DNA from: JBCCMB01 sp039026555
Lineage (GTDB): Bacteria; Pseudomonadota; Alphaproteobacteria; Caulobacterales; Hyphomonadaceae
Length of the DNA: 13,093 nt
Assembly: GCA_039026555.1 (NCBI GenBank)
Contig: JBCCMB010000074.1
Coordinates: forward strand, 1-13,093
Direction: 5' to 3'
A model generated the notes under the pieces. That model was not told where the DNA came from and did no database searches. It saw only the letters and a list, made by a program, of their open reading frames with translations. This document shows, one piece after another, positions 1 to 7,303 of this stretch. Numbering within the stretch: position 1 is the first letter of the stretch; each line of letters begins with the position of its first letter. A program made the translations under genes and the position numbers.

Positions 1-1272
1 ATTGAGCGATGAACCCGCCTGTTCGAAGAGGGTCCAGAACACGACGGAAAAGGCGATCAGTATGAGCGCGAGGATAAGCCGATCGCGCTCCTCCCGCGTG
101 AATTTCACGACCATAAGCCAAGCCAAATAGCCCAACACCAAAATGGAGCTCAGCGACAGCAAGGCGCCCACCAGTTCATTTCGCTGCATCATCAGCCAGA
201 CAAAGCCGACGCCCAGAACACCGCCAATGTAGATGAGATGTTCCCGGCTAAGCGATCCGGCGACAGGCGCGCGCAGCTTTTCCGGCTCCGGCGGACGTCC
301 GACATCGTCTGGCAATTGCGATGGACCGGGCGTGAAAAACAAAAACCGGCCGCGGACAAAGACAAGATAGCCGAGCAACATGCCAAGTCCGGCTAAGCCG
401 AACCCGGCCCACCAACCATAATTCGCCGCCAACAAGCCGCACAAAATCGACGCCCAGAACGCACCGATATTGATGCCGAAATAATACAGGGTGAAACCCG
501 GATCGCGCCGCGGATCGCCAGGCGCATAAAGCTGCCCCACAATCGCGGAGATATTGGACTTCAAAAACCCAACCCCCATGACAATCAACGATAGCGCCAA
601 GAAGAAGATGCCAAGAATGAGCGGACTGCGCCCCTCCACCGCGCGCGCGGCGGTCCACTCTTCCGCCGACATTTCCGCGGGCATGTTGGCGGCTTCGGGC
701 ATATTGGCGAAGACATACACCCGCACCGTTTCCGGTGCGCCCGCGTCATCGACGGCGCCGGTTTCACGCTCCTCGATCAAAACAGCGCACGCGTCCGCCG
801 CCGCGCCAGGGTTCACCACGCAAGCTTCGCCGGCGACATTGAGGATGATTTCGGACTCGTCGCCGCGGCCACGCGTTTCCAGCGGATAACTGACCTCGCC
901 GACATTCAACACGGCTTGCGCGGATCGGCCCTCAATCGCCATCGCACCATGGCCGACGACCAGTAAGATCGCGCCAAAGGCGATGGCTTTGCGCGTGCCC
1001 AGATATTTGTCCGCCAGATACCCGCCAATCAAAGGCAAAAGGTACACAAGCGAGGTGTAGGTGCCGTATTGAAGATTGCCCTCTTCACGCGTGAACATGA
1101 AATGCTGGGTCATGTAAAACACCAGCAAAGACCGCATGCCGTAATAGGAAAACCGCTCCCACATCTCGGCGAAGAACAAGATGTGCAACCCTTTAGGGTG
1201 TTGGCGCATTTGCCAAAACACCGGCGCGGCCATGGTGACCGAAATCACGAGCCCAATAACGACAATCAGCAT
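1..1272 (-). CDS. POT/PTR2-family proton-dependent oligopeptide transporter, C-terminus cut by window edge
   Basis: This is the N-terminal 424 residues of an inner-membrane peptide:H+ symporter (POT family of the major facilitator superfamily), which imports di- or tripeptides. The frame is open from the ATG at 1272 to the window edge. Family motifs are clear: the proton-coupling ExxERF motif followed by SYYG at residues 36-45 (first PTR2 signature), the cytoplasmic loop 2-3 motif around KYLGTRK (89-95), the second PTR2 signature (Y264, N268, G270) and a WTLFEQ motif at 413-418. Hydrophobic helices lie around 30-60, 70-90, 97-113, 217-236 and 262-283, with more beyond 295. Unusually, about 100 polar residues (115-214) with two cysteines (C151, C162) separate TM3 from TM4, a loop expected to be periplasmic. 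An in-frame stop lies 15 codons upstream of the ATG, so the start is near here, although the Shine-Dalgarno is weak and M14 is an alternative. It is divergent from the next gene. Family assignment is secure; the substrate is not. Confidence 0.93.
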   Translation of the reverse strand, partial: MLIVVIGLVISVTMAAPVFWQMRQHPKGLHILFFAEMWERFSYYGMRSLLVFYMTQHFMFTREEGNLQYGTYTSLVYLLPLIGGYLADKYLGTRKAIAFGAILLVVGHGAMAIEGRSAQAVLNVGEVSYPLETRGRGDESEIILNVAGEACVVNPGAAADACAVLIEERETGAVDDAGAPETVRVYVFANMPEAANMPAEMSAEEWTAARAVEGRSPLILGIFFLALSLIVMGVGFLKSNISAIVGQLYAPGDPRRDPGFTLYYFGINIGAFWASILCGLLAANYGWWAGFGLAGLGMLLGYLVFVRGRFLFFTPGPSQLPDDVGRPPEPEKLRAPVAGSLSREHLIYIGGVLGVGFVWLMMQRNELVGALLSLSSILVLGYLAWLMVVKFTREERDRLILALILIAFSVVFWTLFEQAGSSLN

Positions 1273-1442
1273 ACAACCCCGCAGCGCTAAAAGCTTTTCC
1301 CGCGTGTCAGACGATCATAAGGCCGATATCCCGGCAAGCGCGGGGGCGTGTTTTCCTCGCTCAAAGAACGTCCTCGGCCGACGCCCGTTTTCAGATCTTT
1401 GCGAACCGCGCTATGCTGCGACCAAGATGAGGAAACGTTGTT
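1273..1442. other. Divergent intergenic region between the peptide transporter and the protease homologue
   Basis: These 170 bp separate two genes transcribed away from each other, so promoters for both should lie here. I found no convincing -35/-10 pair on either strand and no long inverted repeat. A purine-rich GATGAGG at 1427-1433 is the likely Shine-Dalgarno of the downstream gene. No small ORF stands out. Confidence 0.5.
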
Positions 1443-2360
1443 ATGGCCGAGTTTCAATGGGCCAAACGGGGCGTAACGGCGCTGCTTGCGCTGGTTTGCA
1501 CGGCCGCATCGAAGTCAAGCGACGCCCATTTGCCGCTGTCGTTTAACGCGCGCGGCTTACCGGTCGCAGAGTTCGAGCTCAACGGAGCGGGTCCCTACGC
1601 GATGATCGTGGACACCGCCGCAGCCATGAGCGCAATCGATCAAACGACGGCCCAAACCCTCAACGCGCCGCACGTCGGCCCAATCGAGTTGATCGGCCTC
1701 GTCAGCGCCGAAGCGACCAATCGGGTGCAATTGGACTCCATCATGGGCGGTCCGTTTTCCGTCTCAACAAGCGTTGCGGTGCTGCTGGATGAGGACGCGA
1801 TCGAAGATCCTGAAATTGTTGGGCTCGCGGGCTGGGACATTTTGCGGTCCCACTCCGAAAACAAGCGTTATATCGATCTGGATTTTGCGCGCGGCCATAT
1901 CCGCACCTTTGATCGAAAACTTGGCGGCGACATTCCAAGAGGCGTTCAATGGACACGGCTTCACCAGATGCCGCAAGACTACAAGCTGGTCGCCGTACCT
2001 GTAAAACTGCAGGGCGTGAAAGGGATCGCCATTCTCGACACCGGCATCAATTTCGCCGTCGTAAACAGCAGCTATGTCGATGCGTTGAAATCCCGCGGTC
2101 GGGGCGATTATTTCGAAGTGAAAGACGTCAACGCCGAGGAGGCCAGAGCGCAGCTTCTTTACGCAAAGCGCCTGACATCAGGCGCGCTGAAAGTTGAAAA
2201 CGTGCGTGCGTTAGTCTTGGATCCGCCGGCGTTCGAAAAACTAGGTTTGGCGGATCAGCCGGCCATGCTGCTCGGCGCGAACGTGCTTCAAAAACTGCGC
2301 GTCGTGGTCGACACGGATCGCGAGCGCGTCCTATTCGACATGCCGACCATTGAGCGCTGA
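1443..2360 (+). CDS. Exported retropepsin-like aspartyl protease homologue
   Basis: This 305-residue protein has two pepsin/retropepsin-like lobes. The first has a degenerate active-site motif, IVDTAAAMSAID at 55-66, with Asp57-Thr58-Ala59 where the family has DTG or DSG. The second has a canonical ILDTG at 197-201. Each is followed by the hydrophobic-hydrophobic-Gly element typical of the fold: IVGLAGWDIL (125-134) after the first and AMLLGANVL (274-282) after the second. The fold therefore fits a single-chain aspartyl protease-like protein (Asp_protease_2/gag-asp type). The N-terminus (residues 1-29) has a basic stretch and a short hydrophobic core ending near TAAS, consistent with a Sec signal peptide. 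C19 is preceded by Val, so a lipobox is unlikely. The ATG at 1443 is preceded by GATGAGG at about 10 nt. Such proteins are common and mostly uncharacterised in Proteobacteria. Proteolytic activity is inference, given the altered first motif. Confidence 0.78.
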   Translation: MAEFQWAKRGVTALLALVCTAASKSSDAHLPLSFNARGLPVAEFELNGAGPYAMIVDTAAAMSAIDQTTAQTLNAPHVGPIELIGLVSAEATNRVQLDSIMGGPFSVSTSVAVLLDEDAIEDPEIVGLAGWDILRSHSENKRYIDLDFARGHIRTFDRKLGGDIPRGVQWTRLHQMPQDYKLVAVPVKLQGVKGIAILDTGINFAVVNSSYVDALKSRGRGDYFEVKDVNAEEARAQLLYAKRLTSGALKVENVRALVLDPPAFEKLGLADQPAMLLGANVLQKLRVVVDTDRERVLFDMPTIER

Positions 2361-2373
2361 AGCTGCCGCTCCC

Positions 2374-3750
2374 TTAGTAGGCGCACTCCACAAAGGCGCG
2401 CGAGATGTCGCGCCGCCACTCATTCTCGTATTTTTCTAGAAGCAGCTCCGCCGGCGTCAGGCCGGTTTTTGCGGTTTCTTCCAGCTCCGACAGAAACCCT
2501 GTTTCATCATCTCCGCTTACGCTCAATTTGGCGCGATGCTTCAATCCTTCGCGCGCGATCGCCAGCGCATCCTTTGCGATGTCCTGCAGAGTTAGATCGC
2601 GGATCGGCGCCTTTAGTCCCATTACCGGCGCATTGCGCCTGAGGGATTCGCGCTCAGCGCCGGTCCAAGACTTCACAAGGTCCCAAGCGGCATCCAATGA
2701 GGTTTCGTCGTAAAGAAGACCTACCCAAAAGGCCGGAAGCGCGCAAAGCCGGCTCCAGGGACCAGAGTCTGCGCCGCGCATCTCTAAAAATGTTTTCAAG
2801 CGCACTTCGGGAAAAATGGTCGACAAATGGTCGTCAAAATCATCCATCGCCGGCCGGTCGCCGGGAAGCACATCCAGCTTACCGTCCATAAAGTCGTGGA
2901 AAGATAGCCCCGCGCAATCGACATAGGTTCCGCCCCGGCGTGCAAAATACATCGGCACGTCGAGCGCATAATCGACATAGCGCTCAAAGCCGAACCCGTC
3001 TTCAAAAACAAAGGGGAGCATGCCGGTGCGATCCGGATCGGTGTCAGTCCACACATGCGCGCGATAGGCCAAAAACCCATTGGTGCGCCCCTCCGCGAAG
3101 GGCGAATTGGCGAAAAGCGCGGTCGCCAATGGCTGCAAGGCCAGGCTGACCCGCATTTTCTTGACCATGTCCGCTTCTGACGAGAAATCCAGATTCGTCT
3201 GAACGGTGCAGGATCGGAACATCATTTGCCGACCAAGACGGCCGACGCGCGCCATGTAGTCGCGCATGATCTTGTACCGCCCCTTGGGCATCATGGGCGT
3301 CTCTTCCAACGACCAAAGCGGCGAAAAGCCGAGCCCCAAAAACGCGATCCCAATCTCGTCGGCGATTTCGCGTACTTCGCGCAAATGCGCGCCGACTTCA
3401 TTGCAGGTCTGGTGAATATGCTCCAAGGGCGCGCCGGAGAGTTCGAACTGACCGCCAGGCTCCAAACTGATCGACGCGCCGTCTTTTTTAAGGCCGATCG
3501 GATTGCCGCCTTCGACAATGGGCGTCCACCCAAACCGCTGGGCGAGCCCGTCCAACATCGCGCGGATAGACGCCTCGCCTTCATAGGGGACGGGTTGATT
3601 GTCCTTGATCAGGAAGCCGAATTTCTCGTGCTCCGTACCGATCCGCCAATCCGCTTTCGGCTTGCAGCCGGCGGCCAAACGCTCGACCAATTCCGCCTTG
3701 CCCTCAATGCGAGGGGCCGCCTCATCGATATCCTTGGTCGGCGTGGTCAT
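2374..3750 (-). CDS. gshA: Glutamate-cysteine ligase (plant/alphaproteobacterial type)
   Basis: This enzyme catalyses ATP-dependent joining of glutamate and cysteine, the first and rate-limiting step of cytosolic glutathione synthesis. The 458-residue protein matches the plant-type (GCS2) family rather than the E. coli type. Diagnostic stretches are RIGTEHEKFGF (36-46), the ISLEPGGQFELSGAP segment, MPKGRYKIMRDYM, the MMFRSCTVQTNLDFSSE strand and FANSPFAEG with its following NGFLAYRAHVW. The open frame extends upstream to 3831, but ATG 3750 is preferred: it has a strong GGAGGGG Shine-Dalgarno at 3757-3763 with 6-nt spacing, and it removes an overlap with rsmE. It lies 50 bp downstream of rsmE on the same strand, probably in one operon, a pairing I recall as common in Alphaproteobacteria. 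Several cysteines are present, but I cannot say whether the redox-regulatory disulfides of plant enzymes are conserved. Confidence 0.96.
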   Translation of the reverse strand: MTTPTKDIDEAAPRIEGKAELVERLAAGCKPKADWRIGTEHEKFGFLIKDNQPVPYEGEASIRAMLDGLAQRFGWTPIVEGGNPIGLKKDGASISLEPGGQFELSGAPLEHIHQTCNEVGAHLREVREIADEIGIAFLGLGFSPLWSLEETPMMPKGRYKIMRDYMARVGRLGRQMMFRSCTVQTNLDFSSEADMVKKMRVSLALQPLATALFANSPFAEGRTNGFLAYRAHVWTDTDPDRTGMLPFVFEDGFGFERYVDYALDVPMYFARRGGTYVDCAGLSFHDFMDGKLDVLPGDRPAMDDFDDHLSTIFPEVRLKTFLEMRGADSGPWSRLCALPAFWVGLLYDETSLDAAWDLVKSWTGAERESLRRNAPVMGLKAPIRDLTLQDIAKDALAIAREGLKHRAKLSVSGDDETGFLSELEETAKTGLTPAELLLEKYENEWRRDISRAFVECAY

Positions 3751-3756
3751 AACGCG

Positions 3757-3763
3757 CCCCTCC
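3757..3763 (-). promoter_or_regulatory. Shine-Dalgarno of gshA
   Basis: On the minus strand this reads GGAGGGG, 6 nt before the ATG at 3750. It decides the gshA start in favour of the 458-residue form over a 27-residue N-terminal extension that would overlap the end of rsmE. Confidence 0.8.
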
Positions 3764-3800
3764 AGCCGGTTGATACGCGGATCGTTCCCAGATAGGCGCT

Positions 3801-4565
3801 CTAGGTCCAATCCCCAAGCATTGATTGCCATAAAGTCAGCGCACTAATCGCCGCCGTCTCCGCTCTGAGGACGCGCGGCCCCAAAGATACCGGCGTTACA
3901 AAAGGCAGTTTTCGAAGGTGAAGTCGCTCCTCCAGCGTAAAGCCGCCCTCGGGACCGATCAGCACCGCGGCGGGCCCCGCATGTCGCGATTTGAGCGCTT
4001 CAATCATCGGCGGCGCGCGGCCGTCCTCACCGCCCCATGGCGCCTCTTCGTCATCGCCAGCTTCGTCGCAAAAGAACAAAGCACGCTCTTCGCGCCAACC
4101 GTCTAACACCGCGCTTAGCGCGGCGGTCTCATGGACCAAGGGCGTGTCCATCCGCTCGGTCTGCTCGGCCGCCTCTTCGGCGATGCGCTGCAAGCGCGAG
4201 GCGCGCACCTTGTCCGATTGGCTTCGTGTGGTCACAACCGGGTGCAAAACCGAGACGCCCAATTCCGTGGCTTTTTCGACAACGAAATCCGTCCGCGCTT
4301 TCTTAAGCGGTGCAAATAGCAGATGCAGATCGCAAGAGAAGGTCTGCGCCCGGGTCTGCGCGTCGGCTGTTAAAATCCCCGTACCGCGCGCTTTAGTCGT
4401 CACTTTTGCGATCCATTCGCCGTCGCGACCATTGAACACGCGCACGCGATCGCCTTCCTCCAAACGCATAACGCGAAAGAGATAATTCGACTGATCCGGC
4501 GCGAGTGCGATGACGGCGTGCGTCGTCAAATCGGCCTTGACGAAGAGGCGGGGCGGCGTGCTCAT
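3801..4565 (-). CDS. rsmE: 16S rRNA (uracil-1498-N3) methyltransferase RsmE
   Basis: RsmE is a cytosolic SPOUT-class methyltransferase that uses S-adenosylmethionine to methylate N3 of U1498 in 16S rRNA of the 30S subunit. The 254-residue protein has the family's typical length and motifs. An N-terminal PUA-like RNA-binding part begins PRLFV. The catalytic part has LFAPLKKARTDFVVEKATEL (83-102), TRSQSDK, EEAAEQTERMD, the knot-forming IGPEGGFT (203-210) and SLGPRVLRAETAAISAL (227-243). An acidic stretch at about 167-183 is probably a surface loop. The frame is open to 4625, but M21 at 4565 gives the usual MxxPRLFV start. That ATG has only a weak GATGG upstream and a candidate promoter 10 bp away, so its mRNA may be nearly leaderless. 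gshA follows 50 bp downstream and ubiA is divergent. Confidence 0.96.
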   Translation of the reverse strand: MSTPPRLFVKADLTTHAVIALAPDQSNYLFRVMRLEEGDRVRVFNGRDGEWIAKVTTKARGTGILTADAQTRAQTFSCDLHLLFAPLKKARTDFVVEKATELGVSVLHPVVTTRSQSDKVRASRLQRIAEEAAEQTERMDTPLVHETAALSAVLDGWREERALFFCDEAGDDEEAPWGGEDGRAPPMIEALKSRHAGPAAVLIGPEGGFTLEERLHLRKLPFVTPVSLGPRVLRAETAAISALTLWQSMLGDWT

Positions 4566-4574
4566 GACGCCATC

Positions 4575-4604
4575 GCTATAGCCGCACTCATTGATCAGCG
4601 CCAA
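4575..4604 (-). promoter_or_regulatory. Candidate sigma-70-type promoter for rsmE-gshA
   Basis: Reading the minus strand, TTGGCG (4604-4599) and TATAGC (4580-4575) are separated by 18 bp, each matching the housekeeping consensus at 4 of 6 positions. Transcription would start about 2-4 nt before the rsmE ATG at 4565, giving a nearly leaderless mRNA. This would explain the poor Shine-Dalgarno. It is a pattern match only. Confidence 0.3.
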
Positions 4605-4642
4605 GCCGTCTAAATCACCATCCAAAGGAGCCTTACGCGGAC

Positions 4643-5569
4643 ATGACGACCCAACGCACGCCGTCCGCGCCTATGGATGCGGTTCAAAACTGGGTCGACC
4701 GCGCGCCGGCGGGCCTGCAGCCCTATTTGCGCATATCGCGCTATGACCGTCCTGTGGGCTTCTGGCTGCTGGGATTGCCCTGTTGGATCGGCCTGGCCTT
4801 CGCAGCCCTCGACAATGGTCTGACCTTCGACACGTTGCGATACGCCGCTCTGTTTGCGATCGGCGCGATCGCGATGCGGGGAGCGGGCTGCACTTACAAT
4901 GATATGCTGGACAAGGATATCGACGCCCAAGTGGCTCGTACAGCCGATCGACCTCTGGCGTCCGGCGCCGTCAGCCTGAAACAAGCCGCCCTCTGGCTGG
5001 GCCTTCAATGCTTGGCCGGCTTAGGCGTTCTGCTGGCGCTGCCGCCTTTGGCGCAAATCATCGCTTTGGGCGCGATCCCGCTGGTCGCAGCCTACCCCTT
5101 GATGAAGCGCATCACCTGGTGGCCCCAAGCTTGGCTCGGGCTTACGTTCAATTGGGGCGCTTTGGTCGCGCCGGCGGCGGCGCGTGGACGTCTGGATGCG
5201 GCCGATATCATTCTCTATCTCGCTTTGGCGCTTTGGACGTTGGGCTATGACACGGCCTACGCGCTGCAGGACAAGGAGGACGATGCGCTGATCGGGGTCA
5301 AATCAACAGCGCGACGATTTGGCGGACGCGTTCAATTAGCCATCGGGTTGAGCTACGCCCTGTCAGCGGCCGGCGTTGCGCTCGCCGCCTGGCTTGCTGG
5401 TCCTTCTTTCGGTTTGCTAGGCGCCGCCTTATTCGCGATGCATTTGGCCTGGCAAACCTCGCGGATCTCACCGGACATGGGCGCCGCGGCGCTGCCGATC
5501 TTCAAATCTAATCGCGAGGCGGGCTTGCTGCTCGTTCTGGCCTGGGGCTTCATCGCCGCAGCGAACTAA
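4643..5569 (+). CDS. ubiA: 4-hydroxybenzoate polyprenyltransferase UbiA
   Basis: UbiA is an inner-membrane prenyltransferase that attaches the polyprenyl tail to 4-hydroxybenzoate in ubiquinone synthesis. The 308-residue protein is highly hydrophobic, with about eight to nine predicted helices. It carries both Mg-diphosphate-binding motifs of the family: NDMLDKDID at 86-94 (N86, D87, D90, D94) followed by ARTADRPLASG, and YDTAYALQDKEDD at 202-214 (D203, D210, D214) followed by GVKST. The N-terminal YLRISRYDRPVGFWLL is also typical of the ubiquinone branch rather than the haem O or menaquinone branches. AAGGAG at 4625-4630 is the likely Shine-Dalgarno, 12 nt from the ATG, which is somewhat long. 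It is divergent from rsmE and leads a same-strand run of four genes. Its product, ubiquinone, is the kind of quinone sensed by RegB nearby. Confidence 0.96.
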   Translation: MTTQRTPSAPMDAVQNWVDRAPAGLQPYLRISRYDRPVGFWLLGLPCWIGLAFAALDNGLTFDTLRYAALFAIGAIAMRGAGCTYNDMLDKDIDAQVARTADRPLASGAVSLKQAALWLGLQCLAGLGVLLALPPLAQIIALGAIPLVAAYPLMKRITWWPQAWLGLTFNWGALVAPAAARGRLDAADIILYLALALWTLGYDTAYALQDKEDDALIGVKSTARRFGGRVQLAIGLSYALSAAGVALAAWLAGPSFGLLGAALFAMHLAWQTSRISPDMGAAALPIFKSNREAGLLLVLAWGFIAAAN

Positions 5570-5608
5570 GGCATAGGCTTATCAGCCACTTGCGAGCGGG
5601 AGCGCGGA

Positions 5609-6589
5609 ATGTCGGAGAAAAACCTGGACGGGACCACGATCGGCGCCGTGATCGCAGTTGCAACCGGCGTTCTTACCGCCGGCGTGTCGATCATTATGGC
5701 GACGTCTAGCGAGAGCTATGACTTAATGGACGCGCAATCGTCTCTTCCCAGCGTGGAATTGCCGCCCGAACCCATCGCCCCGCCGCCGGATACGCCCACG
5801 CCAGCGCCTGCCCCGGCCCCTGCGCCGTCCGAAGAGGTCGCCGCGCCGCCCGCGTCGGCGCCGACAACGTCCGCGCTCGACGACAATAGCGCGACGGTGT
5901 TCGCGGAAATCCTTGCTTACCAGGACTCCACACTGACGTTTGAAGCAACCTTCCCGCCCGGCGCACGCGCCGATCCTGTGCTGTCAGGCTTGCGGCAAGA
6001 AGCATCCGACTTTCTCAACAATATGAAGTCCAACGCGCAAATGGCCTACAGCGCCGATATCGCTGACGGGCTGGATCCCAATCCGTGGGACGTCAACATC
6101 ACTTGGCGCGAGACGGCGCGGGCCGGGGACATCGTCAGCTTCGCCGGCGACAGCTACATCTACACCGGCGGCGCTCATGGCAATGTTGAGTTTGAAACGC
6201 TGATCGCGAACGCGGGCACAGGCGACCGGATCAGCTTCAATGACATGTTCCTCCCCAGACGTTCGCCCTCGCCCGCCTTTGTCATCGCGCTCTGCGAAGG
6301 CTTGAAGGCGGAAAAACAAGCGCGAATCAGCGAGGCGACCATTTATGGCGAGCCCATTGTCTGTATCGGCGAAGGCGCCAACGCCGGCGCGGAAACGCCC
6401 ATCGTTGCTCTGACAGCGTCGAGCGAAGCGGAAAAGTTTGGCGGCGCGCGGATTTACTATCCGCCCTACGCTGTCGGCGCATATGCGGAAGGTCCTTACG
6501 TGGTCACCGTTCCGCAAGGCGTGTTCGCGAGCGATTTGCGGCCGGAATACGCCGCGCTCTTTGGCGGCGATCCAATAGCGGCCGACTGA
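5609..6589 (+). CDS. Membrane-anchored DUF3298/RsiV-like domain protein
   Basis: This is a 326-residue protein of unknown role. A single hydrophobic segment at about 11-30 should anchor it in the inner membrane (or act as an uncleaved signal). It is followed by a Pro/Ala/Glu-rich linker at about 46-88 that includes alternating Pro-Ala repeats, then a folded periplasmic domain from about 93 to 320. That domain has hallmarks of the DUF3298 family: YTGGAHGN at 185-192, followed by GDRISFNDMF, and YYPPYAVGAYAEGPYVVTVP near the end (283-302). Related domains occur in the anti-sigma factor RsiV (where it binds lysozyme) and next to the PdaC deacetylase, but no catalytic domain is present here. GGGAG at about 5598-5602 is a good Shine-Dalgarno. 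It starts 39 bp after ubiA and precedes msrB by 63 bp. A lysozyme- or wall-related binding role is only a family-based guess. Confidence 0.75.
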   Translation: MSEKNLDGTTIGAVIAVATGVLTAGVSIIMATSSESYDLMDAQSSLPSVELPPEPIAPPPDTPTPAPAPAPAPSEEVAAPPASAPTTSALDDNSATVFAEILAYQDSTLTFEATFPPGARADPVLSGLRQEASDFLNNMKSNAQMAYSADIADGLDPNPWDVNITWRETARAGDIVSFAGDSYIYTGGAHGNVEFETLIANAGTGDRISFNDMFLPRRSPSPAFVIALCEGLKAEKQARISEATIYGEPIVCIGEGANAGAETPIVALTASSEAEKFGGARIYYPPYAVGAYAEGPYVVTVPQGVFASDLRPEYAALFGGDPIAAD

Positions 6590-6652
6590 GCACACGCCGA
6601 GCTCACGCCTTTGTGGTTCGACGACCAACTTCTTTCACCCCATCTTGTCGGA

Positions 6653-7231
6653 ATGGCAGATTTTGACACGTCTCGACGCAGCCTCATGTTGGCTGGCCTT
6701 TCAGCCGGCGGCGCAGCAATTGGCGCTTCCTTCCTAGCGCGCCCCAGCAATGCGGAAGGCGCGCTTGTCGCCGCTTCGAATTTGGACGCGCCCCTACAAG
6801 CGCCCGGATTTCCCGATTGGACCGATGAAGAATGGGCGACGCTCAGCCAAGCGGACTGGGAAGAACGCTTATCGCCCGCCGCGTTCAAAGTTCTGCGCCA
6901 GGACGGCACCGAGCGAGCCTTCACCAGCTCGCTTAACACTGAAAAACGCGACGGCTGGTATTCCTGCGCGGGATGCGGGCTGACGCTGTTTTCCTCAGCA
7001 CACAAATATGACAGCGGAACGGGATGGCCGAGCTTCTATCAAGCGATACCCAATCGATTGGGCACAAGCGTCGATCGAAAACTCTTTTATCCGCGCACGG
7101 AGTATCACTGCGTCCGTTGCGGCGGACATCAGGGCCATGTGTTTGATGACGGCCCACGCCCCACGGGCCAGCGTTGGTGCAATAATGGCGTCGCTCTGGT
7201 CTTCACGCCTTCAATTGCAAAAGCCGCCTAG
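6653..7231 (+). CDS. msrB: Tat-exported methionine-R-sulfoxide reductase B (one-cysteine type)
   Basis: MsrB reduces methionine-R-sulfoxide in oxidised proteins. Counting from ATG 6653, the 192-residue protein has a twin-arginine signal (SRRSLMLAGLSAG, 7-19), so it probably acts in the periplasm. The catalytic domain has zinc-binding pairs C105/C108 and C153/C156, the SGTGWPSF motif at 121-128, HQGHVFDDGP at 159-168 and the catalytic Cys176 in RWCNN. The resolving cysteine found in many homologues (SGCGWPSF) is Thr123 here, and no other cysteine exists, so recycling must use an external thiol. The frame opens at 6611, but M15 places the RR motif near the N-terminus as expected. There is no strong Shine-Dalgarno before 6653. 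It lies 63 bp after the DUF3298 gene and 72 bp before the aldo/keto reductase. Confidence 0.93.
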   Translation: MADFDTSRRSLMLAGLSAGGAAIGASFLARPSNAEGALVAASNLDAPLQAPGFPDWTDEEWATLSQADWEERLSPAAFKVLRQDGTERAFTSSLNTEKRDGWYSCAGCGLTLFSSAHKYDSGTGWPSFYQAIPNRLGTSVDRKLFYPRTEYHCVRCGGHQGHVFDDGPRPTGQRWCNNGVALVFTPSIAKAA

Positions 7232-7303
7232 TCCACAATAAGGCTTGCATAGACGCGCCAGGCCGGTGTAACGCGGCGCTCCATCATCCTTTGGAGGCCC
7301 GCC

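Noticed and set aside
3226..3795. 189-residue plus-strand open frame antisense to gshA
   Set aside because: It is a shadow of a clearly conserved gene in GC-rich DNA. It has no recognisable domain and no supporting context.
3751..3831. 27-residue N-terminal extension of gshA
   Set aside because: It would overlap the end of rsmE, and it lacks the strong Shine-Dalgarno found directly before the ATG at 3750.
4566..4625. 20-residue N-terminal extension of rsmE
   Set aside because: RsmE proteins usually begin close to the PRLFV segment, and the extension would use up the intergenic promoter space shared with ubiA.
5790..5850. GC-rich repetitive stretch inside the DUF3298 gene
   Set aside because: It only encodes the Pro-Ala-rich linker. 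The repeats are imperfect low-complexity coding sequence, not a DNA repeat element.
5984..6628. 214-residue minus-strand open frame opposite the DUF3298 gene
   Set aside because: Its composition is rich in Arg, Gly and Ala, typical of antisense shadow frames. The plus-strand frame has a membrane anchor, a linker and family motifs.
6611..6652. 14-residue N-terminal extension of msrB
   Set aside because: The internal start at 6653 puts the twin-arginine motif at residues 8-9, the normal place for a Tat signal.
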